In this document: positions 8,687 through 16,300 of the stretch, in pieces
Layout: the number at the start of each line of letters is the position of its first letter
How positions within the stretch are numbered: position 1 is the first letter of the stretch
NCBI RefSeq assembly: GCF_000428045.1
Contig: NZ_ATZE01000030.1
Span: 1-41,779, forward strand
DNA: 41,779 bases
DNA from: Sedimenticola selenatireducens DSM 17993
GTDB taxonomy: Bacteria > Pseudomonadota > Gammaproteobacteria > Chromatiales > Chromatiaceae
Direction of reading: 5' to 3'
The notes under the pieces: generated by a model
What the model was told of the DNA's origin: nothing
Seen by the model: only the letters and a program-made list of their open reading frames with translations
The model's database searches: none
Translations under genes and position numbers: made by a program

Positions 8687-8966
8687 CCAGCGCAAGTCAT
8701 TGATAATAAATAGTTAAATGTTGTCTAATGTACTGTGCGATTTTGGGGAAGAGTTAGTCGCTAAACCCGTACCAGTCTGGCGTATCGGGCATTAAATTCC
8801 TTGTTGTCAATTGATCTGAATAACGTCCGGTATGCAGTCCATTTTAAGTCTAGTGGTTTATAAGTACACACTATTTGCATTGTAAAACTATGCAATAATA
8901 TATAAAAATAAACTCGCGCGTGGTTTTGATAGTGCGTATAATGCATAGTATGGCTATGCTAAGTGG
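8687..8966. other. AT-rich intergenic region before the abiE operon
   Basis: 280 bp, clearly richer in A and T than hoxC. No credible gene: the only open frame (minus strand, about 60 codons) has no ribosome site and an unlikely composition. The compositional break starts right after the hoxC stop, fitting a junction with acquired DNA. The promoter and operator of the abiE genes sit at its right end. Confidence 0.6.
8937..8959 (+). promoter_or_regulatory. Probable abiE promoter -10 and operator
   Basis: A perfect tataat at 8937-8942 is followed directly by the inverted repeat gcatag (8943-8948) / ctatgc (8954-8959), 7 bp before the abiEi start. AbiEi-type antitoxins autorepress by binding inverted repeats at their promoter, so this is a plausible operator. 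No good -35 is seen. Confidence 0.45.
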
Positions 8967-9779
8967 ATGTATAGTAAACTAATGGGCGGCTTCAGCTCTA
9001 GGGCCAGGCTAGAGGACCTGCTTCTTGACGGGCTGGTCGTTGACCGTGCCTGGCTGGCGGACCGGGGCTTTGATCGTCCCCTGGTGGATTATTACCTTCG
9101 TTCCGGTGCCCTGGTGCCGGTAGCCCGCGGGGCCTACCGTCGACCCGGCCCGCCGCTTAAATGGGAGCATGTGGTCTATTCCATACAGGAGTCAGGCTAT
9201 CGGGCCCATGTGGGTGGGCGCTCCGCGTTGGAGCTTCAGGGTTTTGCTCATTACCTCTCGATGCAGGGGGTGCAACAGATTCACCTGTATAGCGCTGAGA
9301 GGCTCCCCGGTTGGATTGAGAAGCTCGAGGCCCCCTATCAGTTCACTCTGCACAGCTCCCGATTGTTTGATCGGTTGTTGCCGGAGTACCTGACCACTAA
9401 GCCCTTTGGTCATTGGGACTGGCCGCTCAGTTATGCAACCCCCGAATTTGCCCTGCTGGAACTGGCCGCCGAGGTAAAGCGTTCCTCCGATTTTGAGGTG
9501 ATGGACAAGCTGTTTGAATCGGCCACCGCACTGCGCCCCCAATTGTTGATGAAACTGCTGACTACTTGCCGCCAGATCAAGGCCAAGCGCCTGTTTCTCT
9601 GGTTTGCCGAACGGCACGGCTTTGCCTGGTTTGACCGCCTGGAGGTGGATCTCATCAACCTAGGCAGTGGGAAACGGGTTATCGAGAAGGGTGGTGCTTT
9701 AAATAACAAGTATCAGATCACGGTACCCAGACATATGGTAAGCGAGGTGGCAGATGGACCCGGGCAATCCTTTTTATAG
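8967..9779 (+). CDS. abiEi: AbiEi-family antitoxin of type IV toxin-antitoxin pair
   Basis: 270 aa. The N-terminal winged-helix part (about 10-60, with VARGAYRRPGP, the GxYRRP turn typical of AbiEi) would bind the operator. It is followed by the AbiEi C-terminal domain (AHVGGRSALELQGFAHYL, then a YATPEFALLELA segment). The antitoxin represses the operon and counters the nucleotidyltransferase toxin without known direct binding, hence type IV. Its 3' end overlaps the toxin gene by 26 bp, the usual arrangement. ATG 8967 has only a weak ribosome site, and ATG 8982 (residue 6) is an alternative. First gene of the block between the two hoxC-end repeats. Confidence 0.88.
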   Translation: MYSKLMGGFSSRARLEDLLLDGLVVDRAWLADRGFDRPLVDYYLRSGALVPVARGAYRRPGPPLKWEHVVYSIQESGYRAHVGGRSALELQGFAHYLSMQGVQQIHLYSAERLPGWIEKLEAPYQFTLHSSRLFDRLLPEYLTTKPFGHWDWPLSYATPEFALLELAAEVKRSSDFEVMDKLFESATALRPQLLMKLLTTCRQIKAKRLFLWFAERHGFAWFDRLEVDLINLGSGKRVIEKGGALNNKYQITVPRHMVSEVADGPGQSFL

Positions 9780-10668
9780 GCAGGTGAGCCTGCTGGTTCA
9801 GCTCTTGCCCATCGTCGGGCGGCAGGAGTGTTTCGCATTGAAAGGCGGTACCGCCATTAATCTCTTTGTGCGGGACCTGCCACGTCTGTCGGTGGATATT
9901 GACCTTGCCTATCTGCCAACCGCGGATCGATATCAGGCGCTAATGGAGATCGATACGGCCTTACAGGCCATAGCCAATGAGGTGAGGCAGCGTCTGTCTG
10001 GCTGCCAGGTAACCGCACAGCCCAATCGCGCGACCGGAACCCTACTCAAGCTGAATGTTGCTCTCCCCGATGCCCAGGTGAAGATTGAGGTGACACCGGT
10101 TCTGCGCGGGGCAGTCTATGAACCGGAGGTGTGTTTGGTACGGCCTGTTGTCGAGAAACAGTTCGGGTTTGCCGAGGTTCAACTGGTCAGCTTTAACGAT
10201 CTCTATGCCGGTAAGCTCTGTGCGACATTGGATCGCCAGCATCCACGTGATCTGTATGACACGCGGCTGCTACTGGAGAACGAGGGGCTCAGTCGCGACC
10301 TTATGCGAGCCTTTCTCGTCTATCTAATAGGTCATAATCGACCCATGGCAGAGCTGTTGGCTCCCAGGCCCAAGCCACTGGCGGAAAGCTATGCTGCCGA
10401 GTTTAGTGGCATGGCATTTGACGAGGTCGACGTTGAGACGCTTGATGCGACGCTGCCCCGATTGGTAGAAGCGCTGCACGCCAATCTTACTGATGATGAT
10501 CGAGCGTTTCTGCTCTCCTTTAAGGCGGGTAAGCCCAATTGGGCGCATTTGGGCATACCGCATATCGAGCAGCTCCCCTCGGTGCGGTGGAAATTGTTGA
10601 ATCTTGCCAAGATGGCGAGGGACAAGAGAATTAAGGCCGTAGGCAATCTAGAGGCCGTATTAAAGTGA
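9754..10668 (+). CDS. abiEii: AbiEii nucleotidyltransferase toxin
   Basis: 304 aa. It has the nucleotidyltransferase signature GGTAIN (31-36) followed by D48 and D50 in SVDIDLAY, the metal-binding pair. A conserved LYAGKLCATLDRQHPRDLYD segment follows at about residues 150-169, typical of the AbiEii/AbiGii toxin family. Family members transfer nucleotides (GTP-dependent for AbiEii, CTP onto tRNA for relatives such as MenT) and arrest growth, often during phage infection. All visible catalytic residues are present, so the toxin is probably active. It overlaps abiEi by 26 bp. A 139-bp gap separates it from the next gene. Confidence 0.9.
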   Translation: MDPGNPFYRQVSLLVQLLPIVGRQECFALKGGTAINLFVRDLPRLSVDIDLAYLPTADRYQALMEIDTALQAIANEVRQRLSGCQVTAQPNRATGTLLKLNVALPDAQVKIEVTPVLRGAVYEPEVCLVRPVVEKQFGFAEVQLVSFNDLYAGKLCATLDRQHPRDLYDTRLLLENEGLSRDLMRAFLVYLIGHNRPMAELLAPRPKPLAESYAAEFSGMAFDEVDVETLDATLPRLVEALHANLTDDDRAFLLSFKAGKPNWAHLGIPHIEQLPSVRWKLLNLAKMARDKRIKAVGNLEAVLK

Positions 10669-10807
10669 TGTACGCGCGGTCAAGTATCCGACGGTGGCAT
10701 GTCCCCGTGGATTCAGTTGGCAGCGCAGGTCGAATAGTCATGGTTCAAAGTCTGGTATGCCGTTGGACCTGAACAAGAGCATGCAATCAGTATTCAGCGA
10801 GTTTTAG

Positions 10808-13153
10808 ATGTCGGTATATCCAAGCGGACGGTTTGAAGCTGAGCTGCGCTCGATTGAGCAGCGACTTGTTGAACTTAGCAAGGAGAAGTCCGACCTGCTG
10901 GATCGTAAAGCCGTTTTGCAACAGAGGCTGGCTCTCGGGGCTAACCAGGCTGGTACGCCACTTACGACAAAAGAGAAAATGAGTCTGTTTCGGGAACTCT
11001 TCCAGGGGCGTAGTGACATATTTGCTCTTCGCTGGGAGAACAAAGCCGGGCGAAGTGGATATACCGTGGCCTGCCACAACGAGTGGCAGGCCGGCCTGTG
11101 CCGTAAGCCCAAGATTAAATGTGGAGAGTGTCCCCATCGGTCGTTCAAGGCGCTGGACGCCAAGGCGATCTACGATCATCTGGTTGGAAAGCAAACCGTA
11201 GGTCTCTATTCGCTACTTCAGGACAGCAGCTGCCACCTATTGGCGGCAGATTTCGACAAGGCCGATTGGCAGTCAGCCGCAAAGGCCTATGCGCAGGCCT
11301 GTGTAAGCCTGCAAATCCCCTATGCGATTGAGCGTTCTCGCTCCGGAAACGGGGCCCATGTTTGGATCTTCTTTTCGGAGCCGGTGCCGGCGAAGGAGGC
11401 CAGGCGCCTCGGATTTCTACTGCTGGATCGCGCAATGGAGATCCATCCGGGACTCTCTTTTGAATCCTATGATCGCCTGTTCCCCAATCAGGACAGGATT
11501 CCGGAGGGTGGATTTGGCAACCTGATAGCGCTGCCTCTTCAACATAGTCCGCGGCAGAGTGGTAATAGCGTCTTTGTTGATATGGATCTGGTTCCCTATC
11601 AAGATCAGTGGGGGTTCCTCCAGCAAATCGGTTTGGTGATGCCCAATGCACTAACGGAACTGCTGAAGGTCGCGCAGGATCGTGCTGGTGAGGCGACCTT
11701 TGCGCTAAAGCCTTGGGAAGAGGGTCTCCCAGTGAAACCGAAGAAGCTGGAGAATTGCCCCGCTTCTTTGACCGTGGTGTTGGCCAACCAACTCTACGTG
11801 CCCATCGACAAGTTGCCTCCGACGTTGATCGCGCGACTGAAGCGATTGGCCAGCTTCTCCAATCCGGTCTTTTTCAAGACTCAGGCGCTGAGGTTTTCCA
11901 CGCAGGGGATACCCAGATTTATCAGTTGCGCCCGAATCGAGCAGGATTATCTGTCCATTCCAAGAGGTTGCCTGGATGGTGCCAGTGCGTTGCTGAAGGA
12001 GCAGGGGGTGGAGCTACAAATAGACGATAAGCGTAATCCGGGGATACCCCTGAAGAAGTTTCGGTTTCAGGGGGAGCTTCGAAAAGAACAGCGTAAGGCG
12101 GTGGCCGCCATGACAAGGCATGACGTGGGCGTACTTCATGCCCCAACGGCCTTTGGTAAGACGGTCACTGCCATCGGGATTATCGCCAAACGCAAGACCA
12201 ATACCCTGATCTTGACCCATAGCCGCCAACTGCTGGACCAGTGGCGCGAGCGTCTCGGGGCATTCGCGGAAGGAGCCAAGATCGGTGTGATTGGTGGAGG
12301 AAGGAAAAAACCGTCCGGCGAAATCGATGTGGCAACCTATCAAAGTCTGATTGATCGCAAGGACAACACGGTCCGTGAGTGGGTGCATGATTACGGCCAG
12401 ATTATTGTCGACGAGTGCCATCATGTTTCCGCGCCTCGGTTTGAGATGGTGCTCAATGCCATACATGCCAAATACGTACTGGGACTGACCGCAACACCTG
12501 AGCGCCAAGACGGTCATCAGCCAATTATTTTCATGGCGGCAGGACCGGTTCGTCACAAAGTCAGAGATGACCGACAGGTACAATTCGAACAGCAGCTCAT
12601 AGTGCGTTGGCGGGATCATCTGCCACCTCATGAACTGGTCATGGATAATGGCCGACCACATATTGCCGATGTATATCGCTGGTTGTCGGAGGATGAAGTG
12701 CGTAATCAAACGATTATTGATGACGTTTCCAAGGCGGTAGAAGCGGGACGGAATCCGCTGGTGCTGACTGAACGCCGGGAGCATGCCAAACGGTTAAGCG
12801 AGCGCATAGCAGGGTTAGGGTACCGTGTCGCAACCCTGCGGGGCGCCATGAGTGCCAAGGAGCGTAGCGCCGTGCTGGATAGCCTGGATGAGGTTCAAGT
12901 ATTGATTGCGACTGGAAAGTATATCGGTGAGGGGTTTGATTTGCCGAGGCTGGACACGCTCTTTCTGGCGCTGCCGATCTCCTGGAAAGGTTCTCTGGCG
13001 CAGTATGTCGGTCGGATTCACCGCAATGCCGAAGGCAAAGAGCGGGTATTGGTATATGATTATGTGGAGTCAGGTTTGCCGACGTTGAAACGTATGTTTC
13101 AGCGGCGTGAGAAGGGATATAAGGCGCTGGGCTATGTGGAGGTTTCCGGTTGA
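10808..13153 (+). CDS. Primase-helicase protein of the TOTE conflict-system class
   Basis: 781 aa. An N-terminal coiled coil (about 8-45) is followed by a cysteine cluster (C89, C98, C105, C108), probably zinc-binding. Next comes an archaeo-eukaryotic-primase-like domain with D148 and D150 in AADFDKADW and H184 in SGNGAHVW, the DxD and sxH catalytic set. A superfamily 2 helicase follows: Walker A APTAFGKT (445-452), DECH box (535-538), GLTATPERQDG, and a C-terminal helicase domain ending in QYVGRIHRN. This primase-helicase fusion is known from bioinformatic work as the TOTE type, predicted to act against invading DNA or RNA; its biochemistry is not established. It stands alone as the last gene before the second hoxC-end repeat. 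Confidence 0.85.
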   Translation: MSVYPSGRFEAELRSIEQRLVELSKEKSDLLDRKAVLQQRLALGANQAGTPLTTKEKMSLFRELFQGRSDIFALRWENKAGRSGYTVACHNEWQAGLCRKPKIKCGECPHRSFKALDAKAIYDHLVGKQTVGLYSLLQDSSCHLLAADFDKADWQSAAKAYAQACVSLQIPYAIERSRSGNGAHVWIFFSEPVPAKEARRLGFLLLDRAMEIHPGLSFESYDRLFPNQDRIPEGGFGNLIALPLQHSPRQSGNSVFVDMDLVPYQDQWGFLQQIGLVMPNALTELLKVAQDRAGEATFALKPWEEGLPVKPKKLENCPASLTVVLANQLYVPIDKLPPTLIARLKRLASFSNPVFFKTQALRFSTQGIPRFISCARIEQDYLSIPRGCLDGASALLKEQGVELQIDDKRNPGIPLKKFRFQGELRKEQRKAVAAMTRHDVGVLHAPTAFGKTVTAIGIIAKRKTNTLILTHSRQLLDQWRERLGAFAEGAKIGVIGGGRKKPSGEIDVATYQSLIDRKDNTVREWVHDYGQIIVDECHHVSAPRFEMVLNAIHAKYVLGLTATPERQDGHQPIIFMAAGPVRHKVRDDRQVQFEQQLIVRWRDHLPPHELVMDNGRPHIADVYRWLSEDEVRNQTIIDDVSKAVEAGRNPLVLTERREHAKRLSERIAGLGYRVATLRGAMSAKERSAVLDSLDEVQVLIATGKYIGEGFDLPRLDTLFLALPISWKGSLAQYVGRIHRNAEGKERVLVYDYVESGLPTLKRMFQRREKGYKALGYVEVSG

Positions 13154-13352
13154 TAGTGGGCCTCGTGAGCAGGTCATCTCATCCAGTATTACCGACTAAG
13201 TTATTGCTTCAGGATGAGCCAGTTCTTCCCAAAATGGTTCTGTAAGATGTTGATTTAAAGAGCCCGTAAACACCAATAATGGGCGGGCGTTAGAGTGGTG
13301 TTTGGCGAGCTATGTGACTGTATAAAAAGGCCAGTGAGCGATTTCGGAATTT

Positions 13353-13375
13353 CTGCATGGTCTGTACCGTGCATT
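13353..13375. repeat. Candidate attachment site, right copy (duplicated hoxC 3' end)
   Basis: 22 of 23 bases match 8662-8684. In the same reading frame it encodes CMVCTVH followed by a stop (TGA here, TAA in hoxC). There is no clear homology to hoxC further left, so it is not the tail of a second complete gene. This is the pattern left when an element integrates in a gene's 3' end and duplicates the core. The sequence to its right would then be the ancestral hoxC downstream flank. Confidence 0.65.
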
Positions 13376-13502
13376 GACGCTAACCCACTAGCTTTAGAGT
13401 CCCCGAAAGGGGATCTGTAAGCCCCTGGCCGTTAGGCGACGGATGGCGGGATATGCGAGTTCCGGGATAATGGATGCCTTACGAAATCTTGAACGAAGGG
13501 CC

Positions 13503-13523
13503 CCTTCTCCCTCAGGGAGAAGG
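13503..13523. terminator. Strong hairpin, possible terminator or dispersed repeat
   Basis: Arms ccttctccc and gggagaagg are a perfect 9-bp stem with loop tca, followed by acaggatgagggg. This motif is familiar as a dispersed intergenic repeat in proteobacteria. No T tract follows, so a terminator role is uncertain. Confidence 0.5.
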
Positions 13524-13698
13524 ACAGGATGAGGGGATTTGAATAATCAAAGCGTTAACTCACCTTTAGCGCCCCATGACCCCAGTCCTGAGCCATATGT
13601 AGCCAACCGACCAGCTTTAACCGGTGGTTGCTGGGTACATTCCCTAAAATACTAGTCACAATGGCATTATATCGCCTATTTTGCGTAGTGTGATTGGC

Positions 13699-13953
13699 AT
13701 GACAGAGCATGAGGCAGGTGTACTTGAGCGCCTCGGTGAGGGGCCAAGGTCCCAGCGCAAGCGTCGGGGAGACAGCCAGCTGGATGCGGCCGCCCGGCGT
13801 GGCGTCAGCCGGGAAACCTTTCGCCAAATGGAGCGGGGCAATCCAGGGACAGGTGTGGGCTGCTGGGTTCGGGCCATCCGCCTGTACGGAGACCTGGTGC
13901 AACTCGAAGCACTCTTTAGCGGCTCACTTTTTTTACCAGTTGCCGGGGGATAG
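13699..13953 (+). CDS. HipB-like XRE helix-turn-helix protein
   Basis: 84 aa from ATG 13699 (an upstream TTG at 13681 is possible). The region QLDAAARRGVSRETFRQMERG (about 33-53) is an XRE-type helix-turn-helix, followed by the LYGDLVQLEALF helix that in HipB-like antitoxins closes the domain. It is followed after 3 bp by a shortened hipA-like gene, so it is read as the antitoxin-repressor of a HipBA module. Residues after 75 (GSLFLPVAGG) look unconserved. Whether it is still expressed is unknown. Confidence 0.6.
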   Translation: MTEHEAGVLERLGEGPRSQRKRRGDSQLDAAARRGVSRETFRQMERGNPGTGVGCWVRAIRLYGDLVQLEALFSGSLFLPVAGG

Positions 13954-13956
13954 CGC

Positions 13957-14274
13957 ATGATACATCTCCGGGTCTGGCTGCGCCCTCCGGTGGGCGAACC
14001 CATTCTGGCAGGGGAGATCGTGGTGGCTGATCCCGATACGGCCAACAATCGGGAGCACGTTCTGCATTTCGGTACTGTGGGCAATACACCAACGCTGAAT
14101 TCACTTGATGTTCTTGGCCGTCAGTTTGGCATTGCAGCGGGTGCGGTGAAAAATATCATGAACGAGGTGAGGGAGGCCATAGAGCAGTTTCCACCCATCG
14201 GCGATGAATACGGCATCCCGGCTAAAGAGATAGATATCCTGATAGCGAGAATGAGGCTGCCGGGTCCTGGATAA
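13957..14274 (+). pseudogene. Internally deleted HipA-like toxin (N- and C-terminal ends fused)
   Basis: 105 aa where HipA proteins have about 400-440. The first ~27 residues (LRVWLRPP then LAGEIVV) look like the HipA N-terminal strand pair. From about residue 40 onward (TLNSLDVLGRQFGI, then VREAIEQFPP and YGIPAKEID) it looks like the HipA C-terminal helical end. The kinase core with ATP-binding and catalytic residues is absent. The frame stays open across the join, so a small protein could still be made. ATG 13957 is 3 bp after the HTH gene. The call rests on visual recognition of short segments; a novel small partner protein is the alternative. Confidence 0.55.
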
Positions 14275-14583
14275 ACCTGGCTGGATGCTGGTTATAACTT
14301 TTACTGTAACAACCTGATCAATTCATGCGCACGTGAGGTAGCTCACCGGCATCCTACCTCTCCGGCCACTCCTTTATCAGCGATTTTCCATGGGCACATC
14401 GGTATCTGGTAGGGCGGATAAGCCGGCAGGCGCATCCACCAAACCTGCTGGTATTTACGCTACGCCATGGGTATGCTAGACGGACATAAATCAAGACATT
14501 GTTAAATGGTAAAAATATCTAACAAATTGATATTAAACAAATAAAATAAACTTTACGGGTGGACATTTTTAAGGACTTTTTGC
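14275..14583. other. Intergenic stretch with a partial REP and AT-rich promoter area
   Basis: 309 bp without a gene. 14409-14440 (gtagggcggataagccggca onward) is the left half of the family 2 palindrome seen complete at 4494-4563. The last 90 bp are very A/T-rich (runs such as aaacaaataaaataaac) and probably hold the fic promoter. No clear -35/-10 pair stands out. Confidence 0.55.
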
Positions 14584-15759
14584 GTGGCTTGGGATAATCA
14601 AATCCAGCTAAGGATCGAAACCGACCGGTTTGGTCCCTTCACCTTTCAGCTCGGCGTGGACATGCCTTGCCTGGAAAGTCTGCTGATGCGCGTCGACGAT
14701 GCCCACAAGCGCTTTAAAACCTCGCCTTTATCCCAGGTAGCAAGCCGCCTGGAGAAGGAGGTGGTGGTCAGCAGCATCTATGACACCAACTCTATTGAAG
14801 GTGGCACCCTTTCTGTCGAGGAGACGGAGCAGGCCCTGGATCTCTCACCGGTCCAGGTGAAGGATATAGAACAACGCCGTGCCATCAATCTTAAAAATGC
14901 TTATGAACTGGCTCAACGAGTGGCCGCGCACCCCGGCTGGCGGCTCGATACAGCGTTTATCAAACAGATCCATATCGCCGTTACCGATCAGCTCCCCCAC
15001 GAATACAACCGGCCGGGGCTGCTCAGAGATAATCCCAAGGGGATAACTACACGGGTGGGCAGCCAGGAACACGGCGGGACATACAAGCCGCCACAGGATG
15101 GAAAAGATGTGGCGCGGCTGCTCAATGGTCTGATTGAATGGCACCAGCAATTGGTGAAGCACGGGGTCCCCGTACTGGTCCGCGCACCGCTGGTGCATCT
15201 CTATTACGAACTGATACACCCCTTCTGGGACGGGAATGGCCGTGTAGGCCGGGTGCTGGAAGCGACCTTGCTTCAGGCGGAGGGGTACAAATATGCCCCC
15301 TTTGCCCAGGCCCGCTACTACCTGGAGTATATCCACGCCTACTTCACTCTGTTCAACACGACCCGCAAAAAGGCGGAGAAAAACAGCGAGGTACCGAATA
15401 CCGATTTTGTCGCCTTTTTCCTGGAAGGGATGCTGGCCAGCATCAATGCACTGCATGATCGGGTTAACGTCCTGATCGCCCAGATCCTGTTTGAAAACGA
15501 AGTGAAACGCCTGCATGACGAAAAAGCGATCAACGCCAGACAATATGCCATCGTTAGCCAGACAATGGCGACGGGTAAGCCGGTATCGCTGTCGGACCTG
15601 AGGAAAGCGCCCTGGTATCAAGCGCTTTACATCAAACTGACAGATAAAACCAGGCAGCGTGATTTAAAAGGATTGCGGGAGTTAGGTATCGTGAGGCAGG
15701 ATGATACGAATAGTCTTTGGGTTGGATATGTGAATACGGCCACGGCCAGTGATGAATAG
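14584..15759 (+). CDS. Fic-domain protein (adenylyltransferase family), self-inhibited type
   Basis: 391 aa. The Fic active motif HPFWDGNGR (212-220) is complete (HPFxDGNGRxxR), so AMP transfer or the reverse is expected. The inhibitory helix motif TNSIEG (68-73, [S/T]xxxE[G/N]) lies before the Fic core, as in class II Fic proteins, where its Glu blocks productive ATP binding. The C-terminal ~100 residues (KPVSLSDLRKAPWYQALY, then RDLKGLRELGI) look like a winged helix that could bind DNA. GTG 14584 is preceded by aagga 9 bp upstream. No FicA-like antitoxin gene is adjacent, in keeping with inhibition inside the protein. Confidence 0.88.
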   Translation: MAWDNQIQLRIETDRFGPFTFQLGVDMPCLESLLMRVDDAHKRFKTSPLSQVASRLEKEVVVSSIYDTNSIEGGTLSVEETEQALDLSPVQVKDIEQRRAINLKNAYELAQRVAAHPGWRLDTAFIKQIHIAVTDQLPHEYNRPGLLRDNPKGITTRVGSQEHGGTYKPPQDGKDVARLLNGLIEWHQQLVKHGVPVLVRAPLVHLYYELIHPFWDGNGRVGRVLEATLLQAEGYKYAPFAQARYYLEYIHAYFTLFNTTRKKAEKNSEVPNTDFVAFFLEGMLASINALHDRVNVLIAQILFENEVKRLHDEKAINARQYAIVSQTMATGKPVSLSDLRKAPWYQALYIKLTDKTRQRDLKGLRELGIVRQDDTNSLWVGYVNTATASDE

Positions 15760-15901
15760 TTGGCAACTATCAATAACGAAATGGCTAAGACTAAGCCTTC
15801 AGGAATCAGTTGACAATGTCCCGTTACACCACAGGGAATTGCGGTATAAATGATGAGTGTCCTCTTTCTTTATATGATATGGGGTTAACCTGGGTTATCA
15901 G

Positions 15902-16300
15902 ATGCAGTCTTGTCCTTTTTGTACGCTAGATGCAAAACGCATTCTTCGCCAAACCCATCATGCCATTGTTATTCGTGATGGCTTTCCTGTATCCAGAGGA
16001 CACACATTAATCATTCCAAAACGTCACGTGAATAGTTTTTTTGAGCTTACCGATGATGAGCGCGTGGATATTTTTTCATCGCTGAATGCGGCAAAAGAAT
16101 ACCTGGATTACGAACTCCGTCCTGATGGATACAATATCGGAATTAATGATGGTGCTGCCGCCGGTCAAACCGTACCTCATCTTCACATCCACTTGATACC
16201 ACGATATAAAGGCGATCGGCCAGATCCACGCGGCGGTGTCCGTTGGGTGATTCCAAAAAATGCCGACTATTGGTCAGACAGGGAAGATGCAGTATCGTGA
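15902..16300 (+). CDS. HIT-family nucleotide hydrolase/transferase
   Basis: 132 aa. The histidine triad is H93, H95 and H97 in VPHLHIHLIP, and N-terminal CPFC (C4, C7) with a later His may bind zinc. The family hydrolyses or transfers nucleotidyl groups from dinucleotides or AMP-amides. The C-terminus GDRPDPRGGVRWVIP is typical of bacterial Hint/FHIT-like proteins found beside DNA-related genes. The stop TGA overlaps a GTG start of the next gene (GTGA at 16297-16300), so the two are translationally coupled and probably act together. Base composition is lower in GC than the hydrogen cluster. Confidence 0.85.
   Translation: MQSCPFCTLDAKRILRQTHHAIVIRDGFPVSRGHTLIIPKRHVNSFFELTDDERVDIFSSLNAAKEYLDYELRPDGYNIGINDGAAAGQTVPHLHIHLIPRYKGDRPDPRGGVRWVIPKNADYWSDREDAVS

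Larger units (their letters stand above)
13154..13698. other. Non-coding stretch holding the cassette's right boundary
   Basis: 545 bp with no credible gene on either strand. It holds an inverted repeat aaacacca/tggtgttt (about 13267-13302), the second hoxC-end copy (13353-13375), a small gtcccc-gaaa-ggggat hairpin about 28 bp after it that may be the original hoxC terminator, and a strong hairpin at 13503-13523. Confidence 0.6.

Noticed and set aside
8761-8946. 61-codon minus-strand frame after hoxC
   Set aside because: Tyr/His-rich, no ribosome site, lies over the abiE promoter; probably chance in AT-rich DNA.
13376-13442. Integron attC-like pattern (gctaac ... gttaggc about 60 bp apart) right after the duplicated hoxC end
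   Set aside because: The left box does not fit RYYYAAC, the inner arms do not pair well, and no integrase or cassette array is present. The hoxC-end repeat explains the junction better.
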